The position numbers and the translations under genes are program-made. The notes under the pieces were generated by a model. The model was given only the letters and a program-made list of their open reading frames with translations, had not been told where the DNA came from and ran no database searches. A stretch of 64,000 nucleotides of DNA from a virus. The stretch is from IMG/VR virus record IMGVR_UViG_3300044591_001745, positions 1 to 64,000 of that record. The stretch is one strand, 5' to 3'. Each line of letters begins with the position of its first letter. The stretch's first letter is position 1. This document shows, piece after piece, positions 41,201-47,642 of the stretch.

Positions 41201-44200
41201 ATCTGGATTTTCGTTCATATGCAACTGTTTGCCAATATCCCACGTTGCCCAACTTTCGCTTTGACCAGCGATACTAGGAGCTTGTCCAATTCCTGACATA
41301 GCAGTAGAGAACATATCTCTCATTTGAGAAACTAAGGCATCGACTTTGGTATTGTCTTGTTTTGTTAACTCTTCTGCATATTTTTGACCGGAAGGGCTGA
41401 TTGCGGTATCTGTTTGTCCGCTAACATCGCTATAATTCATGCGTTTGCGATAATATTCAGTATCTCTTACTGGTAAAGGCGGCAATGGAGGTGGAGTGAT
41501 AGTAGGAGGAGATACTGATATTGGCTGTGGAGAAGTACCAACAGCAGCTTTCATAGCGTCTGATGCTGATACTGGATTTCCTGCATTTCTGTTGGCTAGT
41601 CTTGCCTGTCTAGCAGTTAATGTGTCCTCTTGCATTCTTTGGAGATCTTGTGAAGAATATCCTTCTGATTTAGCTATAGATTGTTCTTGAGTAGCTACTC
41701 TGGATCTATTAATTTTATCTAATTCTACCACTACTCCTGTAGACATCTGTCTAAAAGCTTCTACTATATCTGGACCCAAAGAATCAGTTTGTTTTCTAAT
41801 GCTTGACATAGACCTTTTGACAGTGCTCATAGCGGCATTCCATGATGATGTGTCTAATAGGACACTAGCATCAGATAATGAACCGATAGTAACACCAAAA
41901 GCATCTTTTAATTCTTGCGGAAATGACGATATGATACTGTCTATTCTATTTTGTATTTGTGCTAATTCTTTAGCATTAATTGCAACAGTTTCTACTCTTT
42001 GTAATTCTCCACCATCAGCAAACTTTTGTATTCCTATAGCCCCGCCCTTATTGAAGCCCAATGCTTCAGTGGCTTTTTTCCTAATAACAAAACTTCCTAC
42101 TGGCAATCCTACTGGACCAAAAGAATCAGTATTTCCACTACCAGGAACTATACCAACGTCTCCACCACCAGCATATCTACCCATGCCATTTTTATCGGCA
42201 TGATTCATACGACGCAACCTACCGTATCCTATTTTCTTAGCTAGTTTTGGACCAATTACAGCTTCTCCGGGAGTCAACAAAGCTGGAACACTACCTCCTT
42301 CGGCAAATCCTCCGGTTTGTAGTCCTTGAGCTTGACGTTGAAAGAATTGCATGGCCATTGTTCTAGAGTCTTGTTTCTGGTTTGCTCTAGTAACAGATTT
42401 GGGATCATTAATTAAAGAGGGACTCTTAGTATATCCGCTTTGTAGTACCCATGCTAAGTCTGTTGGGGGTGGCCAAGTTTCTCTTCTACCATAAAGTTTA
42501 GGATCTATAAGCGCGTTATTTTTTGTCCAATCTTCAGGTTCTAATGGGACTTTTTTAACGTCTGATCTATTTTTGAAATAATATTCCCATACTTTTTTTG
42601 CATCTCCACTAACCATAGCCCTATCTGATGTAAGCATAGCTCCTTGTTCTGTTGCTGCTTCCATAACAGCATCATATAATTTAGGACCACCGCCTCCAGT
42701 AGCTTTAGACAATCCAACAGTATACAGATTGTTTTTGGCTTTTTTAGCCATAACAAATCCCGACACTGTATCATTTTTAACATATCCAGCATTTATTGTA
42801 GATCCATCAGATGTTAGAGATATGCGTGGATATTGTTTTTCTTCTTTACGAGCTGGCTGCTGATTATTTCCATCTCCTAATATTTCTATATTAGATGGCT
42901 TTAATGGTGATTGTCCAACATACTTTAAAACTAAACCGTATGGTTTTTGGAATAGTTTACTCTCGAATTCATTAACTAATGCAGGGTCTCCGGCTGTTAA
43001 TCTCTGCATTAATTTGCCAATAAGTTCGCCCTCTCTAACATTCCCGTCGGTACCACTATAAAGCGTTCTTCTCGCACCGCCTTGAACTGTATATTGTTGC
43101 CCGTCATCTCCGGTAAGCGTTTGTGATCCTTCTTGTACTCTTATGCCAGATGACATAATTCCTTTTTCTAGGTTCTTATCAACTTTACCCAATAGGCTAA
43201 TCGGAGCATCATCTTTCATGGATAGCGTTGGCTGTATTTTATCAAAATTTTCAGTCATCCATTTAATGATTAAAGACTTTTGCAATTCATAGTCTAGATC
43301 ATAATTTTCTGGTGTAAGAGCTTCATTGAATGTTAACACCATCGGTTTCCCTGTTGTGTCCCCAGAAACAACGGTTCCAAAACCGCCGCCAGCAACTCTC
43401 ATTTTGGCTTGAGTAACTGCCCTGTCTTTTTCTGTGTAAACATAAAATCCTGCTCCTTGCCCATAGCCAGTAGCAATATTGCTTAATGCTCCTTTTTCTT
43501 TGAAGCTATTAAGGACACTATCATTAGTTCCGGTATTACTACCATGAAATAAACTAACTATTCCACCACCGGCAAATCTGGCGATATTTGGATTTTCTAA
43601 AAAATATCTTGCAAACTCATTACGTGCTCTTTCAAAAGCACTGCCATCTAATGTTCTCTTTATTTCTGTAGGCAGATCGGGATCTAACCCGAAAAATTGT
43701 GCAGCGCGTCCAAGCCCATTTGGGAAGTCGATAGCTCTATTCGATTCAAGTTGATCGATGGGTGGAAGATTAGCTCCTAAAAGTGCCAGGGCTTTTTCTA
43801 TAACTGCGCCTTCTATATTGCCCTGACCCATTAATTCATCTAATTCTGGTTTGGCTTTCGGCTCAGTATATAAGAATCCTTTCTTTCCACTCTTAGATAC
43901 GGCATTTAAATTATCTAGACTATCATCTATTAATTTTTCTGTTTGCGCTAAATTGGCTGCCTTCGCTGCTGCTATATTGGTAGATGCTCCTGAGCTTACT
44001 CCTGTAATATCTGATTCTTTGTATGGTAGTCCAAAAGTTTGCAAAGTTTTTGCGAGTAAATCGGCAGTTGCTTGTGGTCTTGCGGTCAATATACGAGTTT
44101 GTCTAATAAAATTAGGATCTTCATCTATAAGTGTTTTAAGTTTTGCTCCTAATCTAGTTAATTTAGCTTTTTTAAGAGCTTCTGCTACAGCATCCCTATT

Positions 44201-47200
44201 AGAGTATTGGGGAATATTTGGTTTACCATTAGCATCTAAAATGTCCCCACCAGAAACCAAAGTCTCATCGAAATCAAAAACAAGAGAACCACCATCAAAA
44301 ATATCTGCATATTGCACATTCTCCGCTAATCTTATAGAAGATTCAGAAGTTTCTTGTTGCATTTGACGAACAGCATTAAGGTATTTACCTTTGAATCCCC
44401 TAACATATGCATAAATATTTTTTGGATCTTTATCTGTACCGATATTCCACTCAAAATTTTTATTGTAATCTAAAGCATTATTAGAATCAACTAGTCCTGC
44501 TACAGCAACTTTCGGCAGTCTAGATATTCTTTCTACTTCGGCAGCACTTTCAATATTCCCAGCAGATAGTGCCCTATCGATTACTTTTGCCGCTTCTTCT
44601 ATTCTCCTGCCCTGTTTGAGATTACTAACTCTTAGCAAGCTATCTAATTCTCTGTCTCCACCGCCTACTCCTAGTATTTTTTTAACTCCAGCTATTTTAC
44701 CAAGAGCTTCTAATTCTTGAATTATAGTATCTTGCAAGCTTTGACCTCTTTGTTGCGCTAGTTCTGCAACTCCTCCTATAGAAAATTTTTGTATTAGTCC
44801 TCCTAGATTAAATCCTGGAATACCGGCCGCTCTTTGTTTTTCTATCCATTGATAAAATTGTTTCTTTTGATCTTCTGCCCAAAAATAATCTAAGGTTCCT
44901 AACATTGCTTCATCTATAGAAGATCCAGAAGACTGTTCTTTAAAATAGGAACCAATAGATTTTTTATCTATTCTGTATCTTAATAATTTGCTAACTAAAT
45001 CCATATCATCTGTTGGTATAGATCTAAATTTAGCTTCTCCAATAGCGTCTATAGAATTATCTTTAAGTTTTCTAACAAGATCTATAGGATAGTCAGATTG
45101 GTTGCTGGCACTTTCCCATTTGCCAGATAATTTGGCTGCCAATACTTCTTCATATGCTTTACCCCATCGGCCTTCAGCGCTCATTAGTTTGCCAACAGAA
45201 GATTCCCCTGTAGCTGGAGGAGCCTTCCTTCTTCGATCTGATTGTCTAATTTGTCTTAATCTATCTCTATTTTCTGGACTAACATCAACGCCTTCATAGC
45301 TTTTATACTTACCACCACCCATTGAAGCCGAGGCGTTTGCTGTGTCCCATATTTTTTGAAAATCTTCTTTTTCTGTTAATTTTACCGTTCTTCTATTAAT
45401 TCTAATAGCAGCTTTGTCTGCTAATCTATCATTCGCTGATTTTTCTATATTGGATGCTGGGAACAATACTGAATTAATTGTATTAGATCCGGAGCGACCC
45501 AGTAATTCATCTATTGTAAAATATTCCGTTAGTCCACCGGCAGCAAATTTTTTAGCTTGTCCTTTATTTATTGCAACAAGATTACCCTTACCATAAGCCT
45601 GTACTGCTTTGCGATTAACAACAAATTCTCCGGGTTCAAGCATGGACGGAACTCTATCTCCTCTGCCAGACCCAGGAACACTACCGCCCTTAGCAAACTT
45701 TAATATACGACCACCACTGTTAGCGGTAACAGTTCCTCCACCGCCTCCGAAATCTGTACTAGCAATAGTATTATTCAGAGCAACAACCTCATTGGTCAGC
45801 TGAGCAATTGCGCTATTTCCTAAATTATCTATGGATGCTTGTAGTGGAGTTATAGCCCCTGCTAATGCACCCATAGTTGAGCCCAAATTATTTAGCGCTG
45901 TAGTATTAGCGTCTAAATACCTAGAATTGTCTGTAACGTCCGCCGCTGCCCTATTATTTCTAGCAGATGATGCCGCTCCTCCTCCTTGGTCTCCTGGTTT
46001 AACTTTTTGCAGACCACCGACGAATCCTCCAACAAAACTTGTTAAAGCCTTAGCTCCTTTAATAGCTCCGATAGTAGCAAGAATAGGGAGTAGTGGTCTA
46101 GCAACATCAGCAACTTTGATAAAAGTGTTTGCTAATGTTAGTCCTAAGCTTACTAAGGTCTGAAAACTATCGCTTTTGCCAATTTCTCTGATAAGGGCTA
46201 CAAATGACTCTCTGGTTTTACTAAATTGTACTGCTAACGATGCTTGTGCTTTTATGGCATCAGCGGCTAATGAATTTTGTCCTCTTTGAGCAACGGTCAA
46301 GGCTTGTTGGGCTGTGCCGAACTCCTGAATTAACGGCAGCACCTTGCCAATCTGTCTAAATCCACCAAGTTCTTCTACTATTCTGGAAAAGCTAACATCT
46401 CTAGGATCAAGCTTGCCTAGACCTTCACTTAATAATTGTACAGCCTTATACGCCCCTACGAATTTACCTTGAACATCTAATAAATTAACTCCATACTCTT
46501 TAAGAGCTTCGATAGTATCTTCTCTTTGAATACGAGTAAAAATTGTTCTTAAACCGGTAGCGATAGTTTCCGCACTTTCACGAGTTGTAGCACGAACGCT
46601 TGTGAATACCGCGATGAATTCATTTAATGCGTCTGTACCTTCGCTTACTCCTTTACTGGCAGCAGCAAACACACCACCGGTACGTTGAATAGCAGTAATA
46701 ATATCACTAGCTTCGACAGCAAATCCAGCAGCAACAGCATTTATAGAACCTAGGGCATTATCCAAGTCTTCTGTACTAATTTTAAACTGTCTCATCAAAG
46801 CAATACTTCCTTCGACAGTATTATTCAGATCATCGAACGATGGAGCTAGAGCTGTCAATGCTAATGCTCTCAACGCTTGGTCTGTTTCTCTTGCGCTCAA
46901 ACCAGCCTGAGCCAATGTGTCTGATATGCGAATTAAATCACTGGATGCAACTCCAAGCCCTGTTGATAATCCGGTTATGGTATCTGTAATTCTATTTAAT
47001 TCATTATATGATTCGCCTGTAATTTGAGTTAATCTGACTAATTGTCTATCAAACTCTATAAATTCGGATGTAGCCTTGCTTACAGCATTATAAAGTCCAT
47101 AAATTACTGATGTAGCAGCATTAAACGCAGCAAATCTACGAACAGCCAGAGCAGATTGGCGACCAAACTCTTCCATTTCGTCTTTGGCTTCTACAGTATT

Positions 47201-47551
47201 TTTTCTTACTCTAGCTAATTGTCTTGATGTCTGTTCGGCAGAGCTTACAATTCTCTCCATAGAGTTATTTGAACCGCCTAAAGCATTACTTAATCCATTG
47301 AGAGCAGCAACTAAACCAGTGATATTATTTGTCGTTCTTGCAGAAGCGGTGGCTGTTATTTCAAGCTCTCTATTAAGTCTTCCCAGGGCTGTGGCATTTC
47401 CTAGAATAGACCTTTCTGCCGCTCTATCTATTTTAAGTTTAACATTAGCATCAATTGAACCTATTTCTCTTCTAATGGCTGCGGCAACCTGTTTAAGATT
47501 ACCTGGTCCTCTTAGATTAAGTTCAGCAGTAAGGTTGAAGGCTTTGGCCAT
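32222..47551 (-). CDS. Tape measure protein, 5109 residues, with embedded enzyme-like domains
   Basis: This is the longest gene in the window. Residues about 120-350 match the conserved tape-measure core, with FDRQLVRLTQITGES followed by an Ala/Thr-rich helical stretch, and a hydrophobic segment lies near 465-515. Five Gly-rich modules ending in P-x-x-LTPGEFVVN or a variant centre on Pro640, 1761, 1817, 3345 and 4925. Between the first two lie a PD-(D/E)XK-like, a HAD-like, an ADP-ribosyltransferase-like and a GNAT-like domain. A Pro-rich hinge is at about 2207-2237, hydrophobic segments at about 2487-2535 and 3440-3560, and Ala/Gln-rich helices elsewhere. The family sets tail length, forms the tube core and is ejected before the DNA. 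At 0.15 nm per residue the whole chain would span about 766 nm, less where it folds. The ribosome binding site before 47551 is poor, and a terminator lies just upstream. Confidence 0.93.
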   Translation of the reverse strand: MAKAFNLTAELNLRGPGNLKQVAAAIRREIGSIDANVKLKIDRAAERSILGNATALGRLNRELEITATASARTTNNITGLVAALNGLSNALGGSNNSMERIVSSAEQTSRQLARVRKNTVEAKDEMEEFGRQSALAVRRFAAFNAATSVIYGLYNAVSKATSEFIEFDRQLVRLTQITGESYNELNRITDTITGLSTGLGVASSDLIRISDTLAQAGLSARETDQALRALALTALAPSFDDLNNTVEGSIALMRQFKISTEDLDNALGSINAVAAGFAVEASDIITAIQRTGGVFAAASKGVSEGTDALNEFIAVFTSVRATTRESAETIATGLRTIFTRIQREDTIEALKEYGVNLLDVQGKFVGAYKAVQLLSEGLGKLDPRDVSFSRIVEELGGFRQIGKVLPLIQEFGTAQQALTVAQRGQNSLAADAIKAQASLAVQFSKTRESFVALIREIGKSDSFQTLVSLGLTLANTFIKVADVARPLLPILATIGAIKGAKALTSFVGGFVGGLQKVKPGDQGGGAASSARNNRAAADVTDNSRYLDANTTALNNLGSTMGALAGAITPLQASIDNLGNSAIAQLTNEVVALNNTIASTDFGGGGGTVTANSGGRILKFAKGGSVPGSGRGDRVPSMLEPGEFVVNRKAVQAYGKGNLVAINKGQAKKFAAGGLTEYFTIDELLGRSGSNTINSVLFPASNIEKSANDRLADKAAIRINRRTVKLTEKEDFQKIWDTANASASMGGGKYKSYEGVDVSPENRDRLRQIRQSDRRRKAPPATGESSVGKLMSAEGRWGKAYEEVLAAKLSGKWESASNQSDYPIDLVRKLKDNSIDAIGEAKFRSIPTDDMDLVSKLLRYRIDKKSIGSYFKEQSSGSSIDEAMLGTLDYFWAEDQKKQFYQWIEKQRAAGIPGFNLGGLIQKFSIGGVAELAQQRGQSLQDTIIQELEALGKIAGVKKILGVGGGDRELDSLLRVSNLKQGRRIEEAAKVIDRALSAGNIESAAEVERISRLPKVAVAGLVDSNNALDYNKNFEWNIGTDKDPKNIYAYVRGFKGKYLNAVRQMQQETSESSIRLAENVQYADIFDGGSLVFDFDETLVSGGDILDANGKPNIPQYSNRDAVAEALKKAKLTRLGAKLKTLIDEDPNFIRQTRILTARPQATADLLAKTLQTFGLPYKESDITGVSSGASTNIAAAKAANLAQTEKLIDDSLDNLNAVSKSGKKGFLYTEPKAKPELDELMGQGNIEGAVIEKALALLGANLPPIDQLESNRAIDFPNGLGRAAQFFGLDPDLPTEIKRTLDGSAFERARNEFARYFLENPNIARFAGGGIVSLFHGSNTGTNDSVLNSFKEKGALSNIATGYGQGAGFYVYTEKDRAVTQAKMRVAGGGFGTVVSGDTTGKPMVLTFNEALTPENYDLDYELQKSLIIKWMTENFDKIQPTLSMKDDAPISLLGKVDKNLEKGIMSSGIRVQEGSQTLTGDDGQQYTVQGGARRTLYSGTDGNVREGELIGKLMQRLTAGDPALVNEFESKLFQKPYGLVLKYVGQSPLKPSNIEILGDGNNQQPARKEEKQYPRISLTSDGSTINAGYVKNDTVSGFVMAKKAKNNLYTVGLSKATGGGGPKLYDAVMEAATEQGAMLTSDRAMVSGDAKKVWEYYFKNRSDVKKVPLEPEDWTKNNALIDPKLYGRRETWPPPTDLAWVLQSGYTKSPSLINDPKSVTRANQKQDSRTMAMQFFQRQAQGLQTGGFAEGGSVPALLTPGEAVIGPKLAKKIGYGRLRRMNHADKNGMGRYAGGGDVGIVPGSGNTDSFGPVGLPVGSFVIRKKATEALGFNKGGAIGIQKFADGGELQRVETVAINAKELAQIQNRIDSIISSFPQELKDAFGVTIGSLSDASVLLDTSSWNAAMSTVKRSMSSIRKQTDSLGPDIVEAFRQMSTGVVVELDKINRSRVATQEQSIAKSEGYSSQDLQRMQEDTLTARQARLANRNAGNPVSASDAMKAAVGTSPQPISVSPPTITPPPLPPLPVRDTEYYRKRMNYSDVSGQTDTAISPSGQKYAEELTKQDNTKVDALVSQMRDMFSTAMSGIGQAPSIAGQSESWATWDIGKQLHMNENPDKSSDKYRLGNPMQDPKLVLQMVQRMVGYEVTGGGQRGGKANNIPSFELVDIGAKAMAESLGKNKAALDAFLAITSGITKDDIIGSAATSTAPTPAPSGPPTSPPSPPSPPAGGGPPGSPPAGDAEAAIQRYMMELEEAAKATKLQTYQEQRLAGATASEAKARADAAAFAAVQAAAQNRLTSATADQADAINEARSRMASVRGGAVLSSGEMRTAAQSTARGSTTVPDNTDYAKSIQDNVVAIQNMTKQSLLYSGAAAVATSALGQFVGSTTLVGSTLSSLSTSIGNTQALFYGFNKGLEFIAKAGTSEDASKTLSNFSSTLIDASRRVSTFADGMSPGFLKNIVGRIGGGLDTGGGMVGKLAGNLPKVISGITGSLSALAGPAALVVGAFNAAASAFIAITDTLRRNKLERATQILENSLKNASEALASYNQNTVENANQLKSAGMEISRAASAAKTLADISKTNPQWSTSNVIGETLALGGGSQEGRSQRADILSQKGSMAYFGSLLDVTGRTQEQYTRELAPQNAAKSSEQFAKVASMIEQQNSARFKAGETSSDIMKDPGWAQQAEVLARSNAKVEESLRLIDADLSVSRQVREARKQELIQFTASNAVRQQEVQAIRQRNSEQADRQSSSLLYGLERMLSNMEQSINSVTHSLNKLADATDLMQASMTGDAKVGAARIDALNILQNPNVSSQTDRSAAANVGSQFFGGQAANMKGLLEFGPKLEETILSTINSTIEQDPKASSGKIEARIGKNIEDELGKLNIDAALKQTLSRQVAADVTSSRTSSDDKKDFRQLFNESSALGKTIQATKRAQETAVKALEFYQESLNSYAQATNEMVNTQISSNEKFRRASDIRARGETDLAKALGKTISFTASKRDARAGVMSQAGTTDPEAIFNNIGRLEQLRQGQQASMNNASQGGPRNQKDIVAFNRELASTTMSLRENYAALKGLSESTEVAQAALNKIGELRAKNEAGLNILERYVSSSPKDQAKLSGAFDRLERNMNGQTNNMWESVRVQEAYNEALQSGASMKEAQEAADSAAAQDRSDTLEAFKMLAPMLGENQNQLKANMLESMMRESGTEMSPMFNKVLEGLRNPEGDPQMAEAINQYKQATELQAKANEHLAMLDGNLAQQIGANSQQAFQNALNGVQQASANANLKDISQGINTLNTHLQNGVTKVTNVAAGGGEAMPFARGGTVTYKAVGGSIFKPKGTDTVPAMLTPGEFVVNKEAASSNKSLLTAINNGYAKGGPVKYLAEGGWVSDMLQPEKDRFTDSKPGELYTTWNDFSKFGSGNDVIKNIAGLDADKGSLQFYKPYSYPTFNGSSADVANALGAGTIGTGSMKGNQAEMGILPDFYLSRQIVNKTLEGAGLGAAAGIAAKNAAAGRLGQVVATTAANNSGEVDGAPMGIGGNVGGWIWEAMKFVPGLGAVVSGIDAVRELFKGNILGAALEGLSAVFNLVPIPGAGVVGKGVTKALGWALKWVPGFKRLASAGGKLIPGIFQKFAPGLYDKMAGFLNGNTVDVLMRFIPNSIKKKLGMSSAKAAAEATSAATGMTARVSEKAAIRMGGETLEQGVRTAARNAVPGLAATGAVVGAGKAIYDGATPVEVKGIGQKLQELAVDSGISYPMQFRDKDTALRLIDGEGSVDHISLTEAKAQEKALKQWVDSFIKADEWKLRTDPPEAQVSTSGSGAYTTYSFGPTAMSKDKEYMYAYLSQGKEVPKDAFPKRNSAGGLLQFRTDGYPTLDENDPKKSAITEQYLAEAVKIDNSAANTNVQDFSVVKDALQSYYDSLKEVKAETTTPDNFNSAHWTRETPSKAKEGRYSKILGALQSGTRLKYDFKQSEIKDSVRSSFGWSSSAGSSDKPGEGATGKSSGNLTVYGTAMRPSWKSLVAAKDTNEAIKNAIEQKKMWDYTAENGFKIYQEGKPSNQYDPLPWSTIDIVPDDMLKSVQAQQEAAMASQIGLKVKTAATFDKLIDLPNSKFPVPVQFSYRPFEQIPLLDPATVDIDGQTKTKFLPGPPFEPSDTPMKGVHIIGRNKAEGGINPFQSMGPGAEKLLPYYSSEAAMEAAVNEWALANFNIPDWGILGMTLAGGYQPIMAEAAMQSAEYVRGARTSRKAKPGQDQAQGSDAEDSAAAYLLRQNALFYTDSFLSGLNPVYEDAKNPILAKIPNIIELVQGIVARKALTDRKTRQAQMEKEASLIHFKSEQIPMLAAPVWSKIKNINIPMGSLSSAADWAKAASNDGVAPPGSISTQDDLMAAVDYISWVKGKALQLEQEAYDKNQGEKVETLASEGALGQYMSAGRFFSQLASDAERPISEGTSIGQASTRLYTLFSKSGNLEKYLLKEKETDQRSGKELVKKFWNVPEVVRDPKFVDYILGFANQVRTAQRFKQLVTGNNLAKISSEQMALLQSNFAAFGSEKKASEFMAGKTADPDMMMMKVATATGTEDIQIPETIDDILTQFLDDSKVYEPKYRETLGNILWKNADTYARKWTQSKDPGTAGWAGLWEEYSPQLISLRDFLTDRDDLLMRPVAGEGEQLFEPAVVPSVNGLISSLTAMATQAKITPPTDVNAETFIGALKDKNAFVGLVNQFVGSVSPTAPEDFEKRDQMKATAQQVLDFYDNNLSPDALPRVFTEKGNELWNKMKMNYEPANKAFTNFSGLTVDGEGGPGMVGLQEIYDENLMPYAQPTLYGFYYNKNRKAGTTNTVEALLREKAVQEKEAQAASQPKPQTAEDVANQAAKNAPNQAEVPPSEAPRTEEETRNAVNKAKGGLIYRADGGAAPVNWSPKGTDTVPAMLTPGEFVINRDSTQRYLPILEAINNGNNTTGQIVSYASRGGVINPKYFSGGGENKGGGSSGGVSSSYSMGFDSATLTAIKQFETSVTAFGEALGGLNIGNITLDETALTALGDFTTKFTQFAETLSKLNVPPIINITGKHEVNVNINGTATFNNMEEKVKELVRGEVDRAFENMNKQSEGSFNFKPK
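42527..42859 (-). other. GNAT-like acetyltransferase-type domain inside tape measure protein
   Basis: Residues about 1565-1675. Beta strands (AGYVKNDTVSGFVMA, LYTVGLSKA) lead into GGGGPKLYDAVMEAA, a Gly-rich turn plus helix as at the acetyl-CoA site. LTSDRAMVSGDAKKVWEYY (Asp1643) follows. The SDR..VS..A..VW pattern is one I associate with phage GNAT-like proteins; this is a moderate-confidence call. Confidence 0.52.
42872..43570 (-). other. ADP-ribosyltransferase-like domain inside tape measure protein
   Basis: Residues about 1328-1560. LFHGSN (His1336, Gly1337, Ser1338) is followed about 30 residues later by GQGAGFYVYT (Tyr1370) and then a helix with an Ala-rich start. The H-G-[ST] then G-x-GFY pattern is the NAD-binding signature of the His-Tyr class of ADP-ribosyltransferase folds. 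The third catalytic residue was not pinned down. Confidence 0.55.
43847..44314 (-). other. HAD-superfamily phosphatase-like domain inside tape measure protein
   Basis: Residues about 1080-1235. LVFDFDETLV gives the DxDxT motif I (Asp1093, Asp1095, Thr1097). ILTARP gives the motif II Thr1156, and EKLIDDS gives the acidic motif IV (Asp1209, Asp1210) with a nearby Lys. Motif order and spacing fit small HAD phosphatases, including nucleic-acid 3'-phosphatases. All catalytic positions appear intact. Confidence 0.75.
44840..45259 (-). other. PD-(D/E)XK nuclease-like domain inside tape measure protein
   Basis: Residues about 765-904. A helix with GRWGKAYEEVLAAKL is followed by YPIDLV (Asp824) and, 15 residues on, IGEAKF (Glu839-x-Lys841). 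An upstream Glu-bearing helix, then D, then E-x-K on adjacent strands is the signature of the restriction-endonuclease-like fold. All three catalytic-type residues are present, so activity is possible. The fold call is from motif and order only. Confidence 0.62.
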
Positions 47552-47565
47552 AAATTTGTCTCACT

Positions 47566-47606
47566 AAAAAATAACACCAACAGACCATTGATCTGCTGGT
47601 GCTATT
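47566..47606 (-). terminator. Strong intrinsic terminator between assembly genes and tape measure gene
   Basis: In the minus-strand RNA, AAUAGCACCAGCAGA pairs with UCUGUUGGUGUUAUU around a 7-base loop (47585-47591). That is a 15-bp stem containing two G-U wobbles, followed directly by a U run (complement of a47566-a47571). In DNA the two wobbles appear as mismatches, so selection appears to act on the RNA. It sits 15 bp before the tape measure ATG. Confidence 0.8.
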
Positions 47607-47642
47607 TGCTTCGAATCAATACAGATACTAACTAACAAACTA

